From assembly GCA_946699065.1 (NCBI GenBank), contig CAMPDV010002020.1:1-64000 (forward strand): a DNA stretch of 64,000 nucleotides, given 5' to 3'. A program made the position numbers and the translations under genes. Numbering within the stretch: position 1 is the first letter of the stretch; each line of letters opens with the position of its first letter. The notes below the pieces were generated by a model, which worked only from the letters and a program-made list of their open reading frames with translations, ran no database searches and was not told where the DNA came from. The stretch is from Loxodes magnus (lineage: Eukaryota > Ciliophora > Karyorelictea > Loxodida > Loxodidae). Below are positions 24,508 to 35,400 of the stretch, in pieces.

Positions 24508-25310
24508 TCCTAAGAAATAATCCTCTCTTGGCTCTTTCGCAAAAAAACAAGAATAATTATTTTACATAATTGAATAGGAACATCAATAATATTAAGAAAT
24601 ATAATCTAAGGAAGCTTTTGCATTATCTGTGTAACAACGAATTACTAATATATGATTCGAATTAAAATAACAAAGATAAACGATAGAAAAACTAGAAAAA
24701 TGTACGAAGAATTTGTTTAATCACTAGATCATTAATTTCCATCAATGGAAGAAGCAATTGATAAATTCGAATCGTAAATAGAAATTAAATTGGAATAAAT
24801 TGATAAAAAATTTAATGAAATTTCTCAAATGCTTTAATTCCAATTTTCTAAACTTGAATACGAAATAAAATAACTTTAGGAAAAATAAGAATAATAACAA
24901 GTATAATCAAGTATTCCAGTGGAATTATAAATGGAATATCAATAATAAGAGATAAATAAGATATATTCCTATCTTAGAAAGATCCGGTGCTACATATGCT
25001 AGAAGAATCACTGCTGAAGAAAATGCTGAAAGAAGGCAGAAATTGAAAGAATTAATAAGAAACAAATATTAGAAGAACTCTTCTTATTTATACAAACAAT
25101 GACAGGATAAATATACAGAAAGAAATTCTATAACTCAAGGTCCAACGAAGAGAATAACAACTGGAGAAGAAACTAGAAGGAAAATTATTTTTTGAGGGAG
25201 AGATAAGGAAGTCGGACTAGTGAAGTCCTATGACATTCTTTAGCTTAGGAGAGAGCAGGAACAAATAGAAGTTAACTGTGGAGCTCTTCTCTAAGACTAT
25301 AAACTTAACT
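24508..25310 (+). pseudogene. Gag-like ORF1-only unit (one frameshift)
   Basis: AAAATGGCTCCTAAG start gives MAPKKQSSLGSFAKKQEQLF. After a frame change comes SMEEAIDKFESQIEIKLEQI (coiled coil), KLEYEIKQLQEKQEQQQ, then the CCHC knuckle RCYICQKNHCWRKC (C-x2-C-x3-H-x4-C, Trp = TGA) and QIYRKKFYN as in the 26.2-kb unit. The 3' end has a GGAGAGAGC...GCTCTTCTCT hairpin. It is convergent with the unit at 25349-26197. No reverse transcriptase. Confidence 0.7.
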
Positions 25311-25348
25311 TTTTTTAATATAAATATTAAATAACGAAATTAAAATGT

Positions 25349-26197
25349 TCAACAGTGCCAATCTGGACACCGTTTAAAATAAGTTGTTTTATCAGCAACA
25401 CTTCTCATCATTCTTGACTTTCTAATGAAATTATCTTCACTAAGGTCTTCTCAGTTTCTTTGATTTCTTGTTCTTATTATTTCAAAAGGTACTTCACATC
25501 ATTTTCTTCTGTAAATATCTCCATGCTAGTTACAATAGAGCCTCTAGTATTTTTCTTATTCTTTACGCCAAAATTTTCTCTTGAAATTCTAAAATTTTTG
25601 GCAATTCTTATACAGATGTCACTTACTCTTACAGTAGTAGCATTTCTTCCTTACTTATCTGATTGGTTTTCGATTTATAACCTCTTTTTATTCTATCTCC
25701 ATCTAATTAGTTATGTTTGTGCTAATATTCTTTTGCTTAATAAACTCCAACTCTTGTTTTTATACGATATTTCCAAGCCTTGCTGTTTCTTATCTATGTT
25801 CAGTTTAAATGTTCCAATATGCTTGGAGTTCCCTTTCTTAATTAATAATTCTAATCTCTAAGTTATCTTACCCAAGCGATAATAAGTTTCTTAGTTCTTA
25901 ATTTTCCTACTTAAGTACTTTAATCTCTTCCTAGAGATTGGATATTTCAAATACAAACTGTTAAATACTGATTTCCTTTTTAATTATCTTTGATGGAAGT
26001 TCTTTTCCTGTTATTATATTAGATTCCTTTCTTTTTATTACTTTAGGAGGTGTTTATTATAGTTATTAGGTTCTTTATTAGTTTTGTAAGTGAGGAGAAG
26101 AAGACTCTTGATACTTTTTTTATGCCTGCTTTTTCTCTAGAGCTTTTTTCTCTTCTTTGCTCAAGAAAAAGCCGGGAACAAGATTTTAAGACTCCAT
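25349..26197 (-). CDS. Gag-like ORF1 protein with CCHC zinc knuckle, apparently intact
   Basis: ATG (26195-26197) to TGA (25349-25351) is 849 nt = 282 aa with TAA/TAG = Gln and three internal TGA = Trp. Order: basic/Ser/Gln-rich N-terminus (MESQNLVPGFFLSKEEKKAL), Lys-rich linker, coiled coil at ~95-160 (FEISNLQEEIKVLKQENQEL, INQERELQAYWNIQTEHRQE), and CCHC knuckle KKCYYCKSKWHLYKNC (C-x2-C-x4-H-x4-C) near 205-220, followed by a basic tail. This layout fits the RNA-binding ORF1/gag protein of a non-LTR retroelement. The ATG lies within 5 nt of the element start, so the 5' UTR is nearly absent. The inverted copy at 26.9 kb keeps the same frame over the C-terminal half. Which reverse transcriptase mobilises it is unknown. 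Confidence 0.7.
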
Positions 26198-26919
26198 TTT
26201 TATATATAAATATTAAATTATAATTAAAATGCTTTTATTAATAAGGAGTTTAATTAAATAAAAGTAACTTATAAAGAAACTAATCTTTATAAATCATTTA
26301 ATTAAAGTAATGCAATAAATCTATTTTTCTTTAAGAAAACAAAAATTTATAATAAACGCTATGAATTAAATAAGCATTAAACTATGAAATTATTCTTCCT
26401 TTTTACTTTTTCTAAAGAAAATAATCGAAAATATAAAGGTTTAAAAATTAATTGGCTTTTAATAAAAAATTAAGAAAGAATGAAATATAAAATATATAAA
26501 TAAAGATGCCATTCAAATAATTTAAGCTAGTTATGATATTTGCTACAATTAATTTTAAACATTTATCATACTCTTTAAGATTACAATGTTTCTATCATAA
26601 CTTGGAATTTACTAAATGTAGAATAAATATCACTATTAACTTTTATTTATTTTTTATTTTGTTTGAAAACTAAACAATTATTTAAGAAATTTACGTTTTT
26701 ATATTATGAGCTGATATAAAAGCAATAATTAATTTAATAAGTAGAAAATTTGAATTAATTTATAAAAATAAAGGCTAAAAAGTAATAAAGTAACAAAATA
26801 AAGAATCAAACCTATTGTATGGATAAAAATATAAAAGGATATATTCATAATGCACTTAAAAGCAAACTTAAATAAATACTTTTAATCTTAATCTCAAAAA
26901 ATTAAAATAATTAAAAAAA

Positions 26920-27780
26920 AGATGGAGTCTTCAAATATTGTTCATGTTTTTCTATAAGGCAAAATAGATAAAAAGTCCTAGAGAAATAACAGTCGAAGCA
27001 AAAACAATTAGAGTCTTCTTCTTCTCATTAATAAACCTAAACAAGAATCCAGCAACTTCAATAAATACCTTCTAAGTTAATGAGAAGAAAATATTTTAAT
27101 ATGTAATTAGGAAAGGATTTCCATCCAAAATTTTCAAAAAGGAAATAAATATTAAACAGCTGGCGTTTATAGTTTTTAACCTACAGGAAGAGATTACGAC
27201 AATTAATAACGGGAATCAGCAACTATGAGATTTATTAGAATGTGTCCAAGACAATATAGAGAAGAGAATGATCAACTAGGAGAGGGAGCTCCAAGCATAT
27301 TGGAATTTTTAGACTATACAGAGGTAAGAAACTGTAAAACTTGGAGATATAGCATAAAAAAAGGAAATGGATCTTAAAAAATTTTAGAGTATTTCTGTAA
27401 ACGAAAAATTTATATCGGATAAGATGTAAATTGAGTAAGCAAAGCTTGTTACTCAATAATCAAGTAGATTTTAAGGAAGAAGGGCTACTACTGCTAGAAT
27501 TAGTGACATCGATACAAGAGAAGCTAAAATTTTAAAAAATTCAAGAAGAAATATTGACAAAAAGAATAAAGAAAGTTTGAAATACTTTATTTTTATTAAT
27601 AAGGAGACATTTACAGAAGGAAATTAAGTGAAGCACATGTTGGAATTTTTCCAAGACTAAGAATAAAGTGAAGAAACTGAGTTGATTCTAGAGAAAAGAT
27701 AAATTCAAGATGAAGGAGGAGTGTAAATAAAGCATCTTATTTTAAACTGTGACTTAATTGGCACTGTTAAACATCTGAAT
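26920..27780 (+). pseudogene. Diverged inverted sister of the 25349-26197 gag-like unit
   Basis: Starts AGATGGAGTCTTCAAATATTG (MESSNIVHVFLQGK). The C-terminal half aligns with the sister: GYYCQNQWHRYKRSQNFKKF against CYYCKSKWHLYKNCQKFQNF, and QQGDIYRRK against NQHGDIYRRK. Two zinc-ligand Cys are lost (first Cys to Gly, last to Ser), so the knuckle is dead. The 3' end ATTTTAAAC-GTG...TGGCACTGTT-AACAT is shared with the sister. Convergent/divergent pairs of these units are common here. Confidence 0.65.
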
Positions 27781-27784
27781 GGCA

Positions 27785-28247
27785 ATAATTAAATTTCAAA
27801 TAATAAAATCAATTTTAGTTTTTTAAAATAGCTTTAAAATATTAATATATAGTATTGGCTGTGAAAATTAATGATTATATTGATTGATATAAGAGATATC
27901 CTTTTTAGTTAATCGATAATTTAAAATAGTAAATATTTAATATTTAATAATTTGAACGATTTTTATAGCAAAAAAAGAAATTAAAGAAAAGAACATTTTT
28001 TAATTTGACTATACTTTATAATAGATTATTAATAACTTAATTACTACAAAATTACCATAAGCATAGAAATATTTATTTACACATCAATTTAATGTCTTAA
28101 ATAATGAAAATTCTATTTTTATTAAATAAATATTATGATTATATTTTATCACAAAATTTACTTTAAAAATTGAAGTCTCAAAGTAAAATAATTAATTATA
28201 TAATTACCTTAGCCATGCATATCAAATTATAATATTATATATAATAT
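27785..28247. other. AT-rich DNA, no gene recognised
   Basis: Nothing beyond A/T-rich sequence; it ends at the AAAATGG start of a family A element. Confidence 0.5.
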
Positions 28248-28670
28248 AAAATGGATGTCGGCCGCGTCAGCCAACTAGTAGGTAATCTGGTGCAGTGTAT
28301 ACTGCATTGCGAGTAACCTCGCACTAAATGCCACCACGGGGAAGAGTGGATAAGCTCTGTTGAGGCGTACCTAACGTACCCCGAGGGTTCTCTCTAGCAG
28401 TATGAAAGTTTGACTGACGGGCCTTCTAATTACCGACTTAATAACTATCTCTTATTTGGACCTTATTCAAGAAGACTGAAGCATTTGACTCAAGATTTTA
28501 GAATAATTTTAATAAGAAGATTTCCCATTTGGAGAAGCTGACATGACTCATCGGACCTCTAGAATTTAACAAGAAACATGAGAACATTTTTTTTAATATT
28601 AAATATTAATATTGAAAGAGCTGTGCGCCAATGAGGTGCTACGCGCTCTATAATCATTTTTATTTATTTA
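28248..28670 (+). mobile_element. SINE-like family A, best-preserved copy
   Basis: AAAATGGATGTCGGCCGCGTC start; stem-loops TGCAGTgtatACTGCA and TGCGAGtaacCTCGCA; CCCCGAGGGTTCTC; TTATTTGGACCTTATTC; AAGCTGACATGACTCATCGG. The 3' hairpin is AGAGCTGTGCGCC-AATGA-GGTGCTACGCGCTCT, tail ATTTTTATTTATTTATT. GGTAATCTGGTGCAGTG and GAGGGTTCTC could be remnants of Pol III A and B boxes, but the match is weak. Copies at 22.5, 39.3, 49.4 and 57.9 kb. Confidence 0.88.
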
Positions 28671-28693
28671 TTATTTATATTATAATTTTTTTT

Positions 28694-29235
28694 GTTAATG
28701 GATCGTCGGCTCTTGTCAGCTGATTAGGTAATCCTGTGCAGTCATATCTGCATTGCAAGTACTCTTGCAATAGGTGCCACTACAAACAAGGAAGAGCTTG
28801 CCTATTGTGTAGTAAGCCTTACTTGTTTGATGGTTCTCCCTATCGGTACGAGAATCTGACTAGTAAGATGATGTCCATGTCTCAGAGTTATCCTTATCCA
28901 CTTGTCACTAATCTGACCAGGAACGGAAAAGCATCCAAGACATGGTGGAGACAATTTTATCTTTTATTTAGGAGAATTTATTTCGACTACAACATTTAAA
29001 GCAAATTTGTAATTTCCTATTATCCCTTCCAGCTCCAACATTCAGAAAGAATTGCAAGAATTAGAGATTAAAGGCAATCATTTTTATTTTAAAGAAGGAG
29101 TGAAGAAGATGATCAAAGAGACCAGATGAAACAAGATCTTTCAAGACTACTACTGATAGTAAATTTAAATTTTCTTTAATAATCGTGGTGACCCAAATAA
29201 AGGAACAGCAGTCTAATTTATTAATTTATTTGTTT
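28694..29235 (+). mobile_element. SINE-like family A variant with a different 3' part
   Basis: TTAATGGATCGTCGGCTCTTG and AGGTAATCCTGTGCAGTCAT...CTGCATTGCAAGTACTCTTGCAA match the family A head, and the same two stem-loops are kept with compensatory changes (GCAAGT/CTTGC instead of GCGAGT/CTCGC). After ~28900 the sequence is unrelated to A. It ends near TCGTGGTGACCCAAATAAAG and a TTATTAATTTATTTG tail, with no shared 3' hairpin. It sits 24 bp behind the intact family A copy. An 87-codon standard-code ORF across the head is not credible because the region is structured RNA-like sequence shared with non-coding copies. Confidence 0.6.
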
Positions 29236-29677
29236 ATATTTTGAGATATTTTCTATTTTAAAATAAATAAAATGGTTATATTTAGCAAATCTTTTTATTT
29301 CTAAACACTTTCAGATTAAAAAATTTAAAAATGTTTCTATAAAATTTTATTTTCATTTATTTGAAAAATTAAGTACTGGATTGTACTTTTATTAATAACT
29401 TAATGCTAAATAGCATTTTTATATTTAAAAATTTTAATATTTAATTTTAATTTCAATAGCTTAAGAAATATTTTATTGTTAAATGCTTTATCAAAAAATG
29501 ATTACTTAAATCTATAAAGAAAATAGCATTACTAATAACTAAAATTGAATAAAGCCTACTTGTTATAGTTAGTTATTTATTTAAATTAATGTATGCACTT
29601 TTTTATTGTTGAGTATAGAATAAAATTGAGATTGAAGAAAAGAAAATTAAATCCAAATAAAATCACAAAAAATATAA

Positions 29678-31530
29678 ATGGATTAGTCATAATCAACTTC
29701 CACTTAAGATTAAATTATTCCCTAGTAATTATTAAGAACTTAATCTCATTGCAATGTTTAAGAGTATAACTAATCATAAATCTATCTATTATAATCGAAG
29801 AATGTTCTTTGATGGCATTGAAAAAGCATAATATTGCTAAACTCATAACTAAGAACTGTGCAAAGATTGTAAATAGCAAAATCATCAAAAACGCGAAACT
29901 TCTGAAATTCAAAAAATTTTTGAGGAACTACAGAATAAATTATAAACAAAAATAAAGGAACTAGAAGATCAGAAAACTTAACAAGAACAAAATCAGCAAA
30001 AGATTTTTATAATTTATAGAAATTAGTTTGGTAATAAGAAAATCTCGCTAGAAATGATTTAAATTTACTTTAAAGAAGAATTATTAATGACATTTAAGAG
30101 TTCTTTACAGTAAAATTTTCAAATCTATCTTTAGATAAAAATAAAATTATCAAAGAAGAAAGAAAATTAATATAGCAATAAAAAATTGATTTTTAGATCA
30201 TAATAGAAAGTATTAAATAGTACAAATTTAGCAAAATTAATGATATTAAAAATCATTATGAAAATATTGAAAAAATATTAAAAAATAATAACTAAGGGCT
30301 GATTTAAAATATATAAATAAAAGAGCATTAATAGATTGCTTAAGAAACTAGCGAAGAATTAATCTAATTTATGATTGAAAATTATTTAGTTTAAGATAAT
30401 AGAAAGGAAGAAATGAAAAAATTTCATAAATAAATGGAAAAAAATTAATTAAAAAATAACTAAGAATCTAATTAATATAAGAAAAATTCTTAAGTAGAAA
30501 ACCAAGCAAAATCTATAAACAATGAATAAAAAACCAGAAATTAGAGCAAATAATAAAATTCTTTAATATTATAAGAAAATAAGCAACTCATAACTAAAGA
30601 AAGAAAAACCTTATTGGAAAAGCTCGATGATTATATAAAAGTAAATTATATTTAGAATATTCATAGATTTGGGTTTAGGTCTAATCAATTTCATACCTAT
30701 TGCTACGAAAAAATTTATATAAATGCATATAAACCGATTTATAAGCTCCAAATTATCATAGAAGTATTTAACATTAAGAGAAATTCTATTTAATCGGTGG
30801 AGAAGTTTCGAATAGTTAAAACCAAATCGAATCAAGTAATAAAGTATATGAAGTGGATTATGATGGTAGATCCAAACAGCTATCAAATCTTAACCAAGCT
30901 AGAAGCAGTTGCGGAGTAAATGTAGCAAAAGATACCATCTTCGTAGTAGGAGGAACTTTCTTTAGCTAAAGCATTCCTTAAACTAATTAGAATAAAAAAT
31001 GCATTGATAACGTAGAAAATTTGGATATCAAAGGAAACAATAGATAAAAAATTTGTTCGTCTCTACCAATAAAACTGAGAAACATGACTTTAGGAAGTGA
31101 CAAAGAGGAAGAAAATATTTATTCGTATGGAGGAGCATATGAATCGTATAAATCAGCAAACTTAATTTATAAATACAATATAGAGAAAGACAATTGATGC
31201 AAACTTGATTTATAACTTCCAGAAAAATTATGTAACGCGGCAGTTTTAGTCGAGCCATTAGTAGTTTTTGGCGGTTAAAATTGATAAACTCAGCAATAAT
31301 TGAATAAAAGTTGAATCTACAACCCCGAGAAAGCAAGTAAGAAGAAGGAGCACTCCCTAGTTTTATTTGCTTTACACCTGCGAAAATAAAAGACAATTTA
31401 TTTATGCGTGAATATGAGTAAATGGTACAAACTATTACTAAGTAATAAAAATATATTACACTAATAAAAAGGGAGAAATCATATATAAGTCTCTAAATAT
31501 TACTATGAAAAATTTTTAAAATCCTAGTAC
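29678..31530 (+). CDS. B-box zinc finger, coiled coil and Kelch repeat protein (ends uncertain, perhaps broken)
   Basis: Three in-order blocks on the plus strand: a B-box (YCQTHNQELCKDCKQQNHQK, about 29840-29900), a long Lys/Gln/Asn coiled coil to ~30600, and Kelch blades at about 30740-31350: KFYLIGGEVSNSQNQIESSN, KVYEVDYDGRSKQLSNLNQA, DTIFVVGGTF, ENIYSYGGAYESYKSANLIY, EKDNWCKLDLQLPEKLCNAA and LVVFGGQNWQTQ. Trp in DNW and QNW is TGA. This TRIM-like order is widespread in ciliates; partner unknown. The putative ATG (29678), the B-box and the Kelch part lie in three different frames, so there are either short introns or frameshifts; I could not decide which. No convincing stop after the last blade; the frame also shifts near 31350. 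Confidence 0.72.
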
Positions 31531-31534
31531 AGAT

Positions 31535-32115
31535 GAGTGCACTATTTTATGATTACAATTATACTTTTAAAATTTAGAAATATTATTAATAATCTTATTT
31601 AAATTAGTAAATAAATTATATTTGATTTATAAATCTTTCATAAGAAGAATAAAAATTAAAGATTTTAATTTAATTAAGTTATTATTATATAAGATAAGAA
31701 ACATTTACTCTTTTAGAAAAATTAGAAAATTTAATTTTTCATATAAAAAATACATTGTAAAAATTAATATTTATTGAGTATAGTATGTCTTAGGTAACTA
31801 TTAGATGACTTAATTATACTTTGAAATCAATAAAAGTATTAAAAATTTAATTATAAAATAGAAAATAATTTAAATAAATTTGTATGGAGTTAACCTTAAA
31901 ACAAAGATTTTTTAATTTAATAAATTCTAAAAATTTAATTTTAAAGCATAGATAAATATTCTAGATGATTATAATTATATTTATGCAACTAAAAGTGAAA
32001 GAAAATTCAAATTTAATCACTTAGACTGAATGAGTTCATAATTTATAAATAACTATATAAATTTAATTAGAAAATATAAAAAATTGTAATTCTTAATTAT
32101 TTAATTTTAACTAAA
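31535..32115. other. AT-rich DNA with a ~110-bp block repeated inverted near 48.7-48.87 kb
   Basis: TTTTAAAGCATAGATAAATA to AAAGTGAAAGA...TCAC-TAGAC (about 31935-32025) reappears as reverse complement at about 48760-48870, right at the inner edge of the right duplication arm. No coding signal. Confidence 0.55.
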
Positions 32116-32117
32116 AG

Positions 32118-32415
32118 AGTTTTGGGGATCGGAAACTCCCTTCCATTTATACAATCTGACGTTCTCTTTTTAAGAAATAACGGGGATATCCTGTTGTGCT
32201 ATATACACAGCTGCCAGGGAGATCCATTGTTATGAGCAGCCAGACTTCAAGCCCCTACAAAAAAGGTAGATATTCTCGAAGATAGTGTTCCCTTCAGAAA
32301 ATGACTCTGACCAGGGGTTTTCTCATGAAAGGAAAGGAACTTGATTCTAGCCATAAAACCAGAAAGTTAAGTTCAGAAGATCAATCTCAGTTTCCACAAT
32401 CTTTTTAATTATTAT
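32118..32415 (-). mobile_element. SINE-like family B copy
   Basis: Minus-strand reading from AAAAAGATTGTGGAAACTGAG to GGGAGTTTCCGATCCCCAAAAC matches 16.9 and 56.3 kb with moderate divergence (shared GACTCTGACCAGGGG, CAAGCCCCTAC, GATATCCTGTTGTGC). It lies directly against the 3' end of the non-LTR retrotransposon at ~32430. Confidence 0.8.
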
Positions 32416-32429
32416 TGATAGAAAAGGAA

Positions 32430-35400
32430 ATCACTATAATTAAAATGTTAATGAAATAAAGTTACTTATTTCAATCTGTTACTTAATTTTAATTTTGTTC
32501 ATTAAGCTCATACATTATTCTTTTAGCCTTCCAAATCTTCTACATTGTTTCTTGTACTTTCTTGCAGTTTTTCTTTAGGCTCCAATTATTTATTTTTACT
32601 TTCTCCTACAATTTCAATTCTTTTTAGTAGATTCTAGTGAAAAATTTTATTTGGAGATTTGAATCCTTTTATTTTGGCAAGAGGAATGTTATTTTATGTA
32701 GAGTTGATTATAAGTTATTAGTTTTTCCAAGTTTTTTACAGAAAATTTATCAGAAAGATTTCTAAGTAGTCCAAATAGTAGACACATTCAAGATATGTTT
32801 AAATGAAACTTTTCTTCCGCATGAGAATAACACGTTTTCCATAGGATAATGACGTTTATATAAATTATATTTAAAATTATAAGTTTAAGTGCGCAACTTA
32901 AAGATTAAAGTTATTTCTTTCCTGTAATCCTTCTTAAGTTTAGTATAATTTATTGCTGGAAATTTCTGAAGTCCTTCAAGTTGTTCTCTGAAAATCTTAC
33001 AGCGAGCATGTCTCTATAGCGTTGAGTTGCTTCTTAATAAAATTTGTTTTTTATTATATCTTTGAAAAATTTTCAATAGAAAGTTAGTTAGAAAACATAA
33101 ATTGATCGTCATTATTAATTCCATAAAGCTAAAATATATTTTTTACTTACTAAAAATACTATAATTTTTTGTTTCAAATACATTAAAAGAGTCTTCCTAT
33201 ATCGGTTTCTGGATAAGTCCTTGCTTCTTTTCGTATTTTAAAGTAGAATCAGAAAAAGCGTTTAGCCATTGTGTGTTCAAATGGTAGTCAGTTAAGGTCC
33301 ATGTAACAAGCCTCATTAAAGACAGTGATAGGTTACTATAAAGCCTTCTTCGCCATTATGCGTATACTTTTGTTTATCTTCTCTTTCATATTCTATTAGC
33401 CTCTCATTACAGTTCAAGGAACCAGCTCCCCATCGAATTCAACCTTAGGCAGTGCAACATGCGACAGAGCATTTTGAAATGTCAGAGAGCAACATTCTTG
33501 TATCTACTGAGAATATAAATGCCTTTCTTTACCAGTTCCAAATAATTTTAAACTATTTATTACAATGGTTGATCAAATTACCATTTTCTTGTACTATAAC
33601 TCTAAGGTAAGTTACTTGGCTCTTCTATTTGACGCGCCAATCTTCCAGCTATAAATTCAAGTCAATTTTTTTAGCGCTTCTTTTTAAACAAATTGGAATG
33701 CTTCACATTTACTAGTGCTTATTTACAGAAAAATTTACTGAAAACTCTGTTATATTGATCTATAAGTTATTACAACCTCTAAGCAGAACAAGAAAGGAGT
33801 ATCTGCTCATCTGCCCATGCTCTGCATATGAAGTTCATATTGTGCTGATTAATGCCTAGTTGTGTGTTTTTTTCATGCAAATATCTAATTACTATATCAT
33901 AATATAAGAGTGAGAGTACAGGACCATGTGAACTCCCTTGCGTAATTCTATTGTTGTAATGAAGTCTGCGAGTAGTTTACCCATCGATAAGAAAAGAGGA
34001 ATTCAGACTATTATAGAAAGACTCTAGAGCCAGTATCAATCCTAGCGGCAGTTTAATCTCCTAATATTGTTGAAAAAATGTCTTTCTTTCAATGTTGTCG
34101 AACATCTTCTCAACATCAATAAGAGTGGCAACCATCTTTGTTTAGCCTTTTCCTTCACTTTAATAGATGCCAATAATCTGCTAAAATGATTATATTTAGT
34201 GAGCTGTTTGTCTCTTCTTGAGGAATCCCATTTAAACTGGATGTATGAGGTTACGTTCTTAAAGAATTTTATAAGTCCTTTCTGTAAAACATTGTCGTAG
34301 ATTTTTAGTATAGTATTAATAAGCCAAATTGGTTTTTAGTTTTTTCAATCGCTCTTACTAACTTTCTTAAAAATAAGGATGCTAATGGAAGTATTCAACT
34401 TAGATGGAATTCTTTAGAGTCTTAACATATTATTGATAAAACAGTACATTATTTACTGTATCTCTTCTTCAGCATACTTGATAGTTCACCCTTTATTCCA
34501 TCAATCCAGCTGCCTTGCCATTTGAAATATGCTCAATGAATTCTTAAATTTCTTAAAATATGAAAAGTTCAAAATTTTTTAAGTGAGAAGATGGAAAATT
34601 GATAAATTAAGGATCTCTATAAATGAGATCTATTTTCCGTTTACTGAACTAAAGTTGTTTCTGTGTAATATTTTTATGATTGCTAAGTACAAAAGTTTCT
34701 CAAATATTAATAAAAGAGTCCTAGAGTTCTTTGCTAAAATTATTTTAGTTCCTCATTTTAGAGTTTATTATCTTTTTTGCTTAACAAAATATCTTTCCCT
34801 GGTTCCCATTGAGTTTGAGAAAATAGCCTTTAATCTAAAACTGTTTACAATTCCAATAAAATTTCATTTTTTTAAATAATTTTCTAACTGTATAATCAGC
34901 TTCTATTATCATTTAATTGATTATTTCTTGCATAAATAGCAGTTTTATACTCTTAATTTGATCTTTTCGTAGCTATATATTTCATAGTGATATCCGAAGG
35001 GATTTTTTGTAATTATTATTTTATTTGACTACTCCTAAAGTGATCATTAACCTATTCTAAAGTAAGTTCATGATGAAATTATATTATAAATCAAAGTTAT
35101 CTTAATCAACAGTCAAAAAACAAGAAATACTTCCTTAAACTGATTTTAGTAATTTTATATGTCCATTGGATCAAGTAGCATATCTATTTTATAGAGTAAT
35201 CGCTGTTATTTTGGACGTTTGTGGTTGCATTATAAGTTAGAGTCACTAATATAGGAATATGATCAGGGATTAGTTGGTCATAGTGGGCCTAGAAATTATT
35301 AAATAAACAATATCCAATTGTTGTGTTGCCAATATGTGTTTATTGCAGTAATATTTATGGTTAACTTTATGAATATATGTATTATCTATAAGTAAATCTA

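Noticed and set aside
25460-25861. 133-codon plus-strand standard-code ORF with hydrophobic, membrane-like sequence
   Set aside because: It is antisense to the gag-like CDS 25349-26197; A/T-rich Lys/Glu/Gln coding strands give Phe/Leu/Ser-rich antisense frames.
28248-28670. Family A as a structural non-coding RNA gene or ribozyme
   Set aside because: Multiple dispersed copies with A/T tails, empty sites and target duplications indicate a retroposon; no hammerhead or HDV-type core was found.
29678-31530. Firm intron/exon structure for the B-box/Kelch gene
   Set aside because: Three frames are used, but no GT-AG pair could be fixed with confidence; frameshifts are equally possible.
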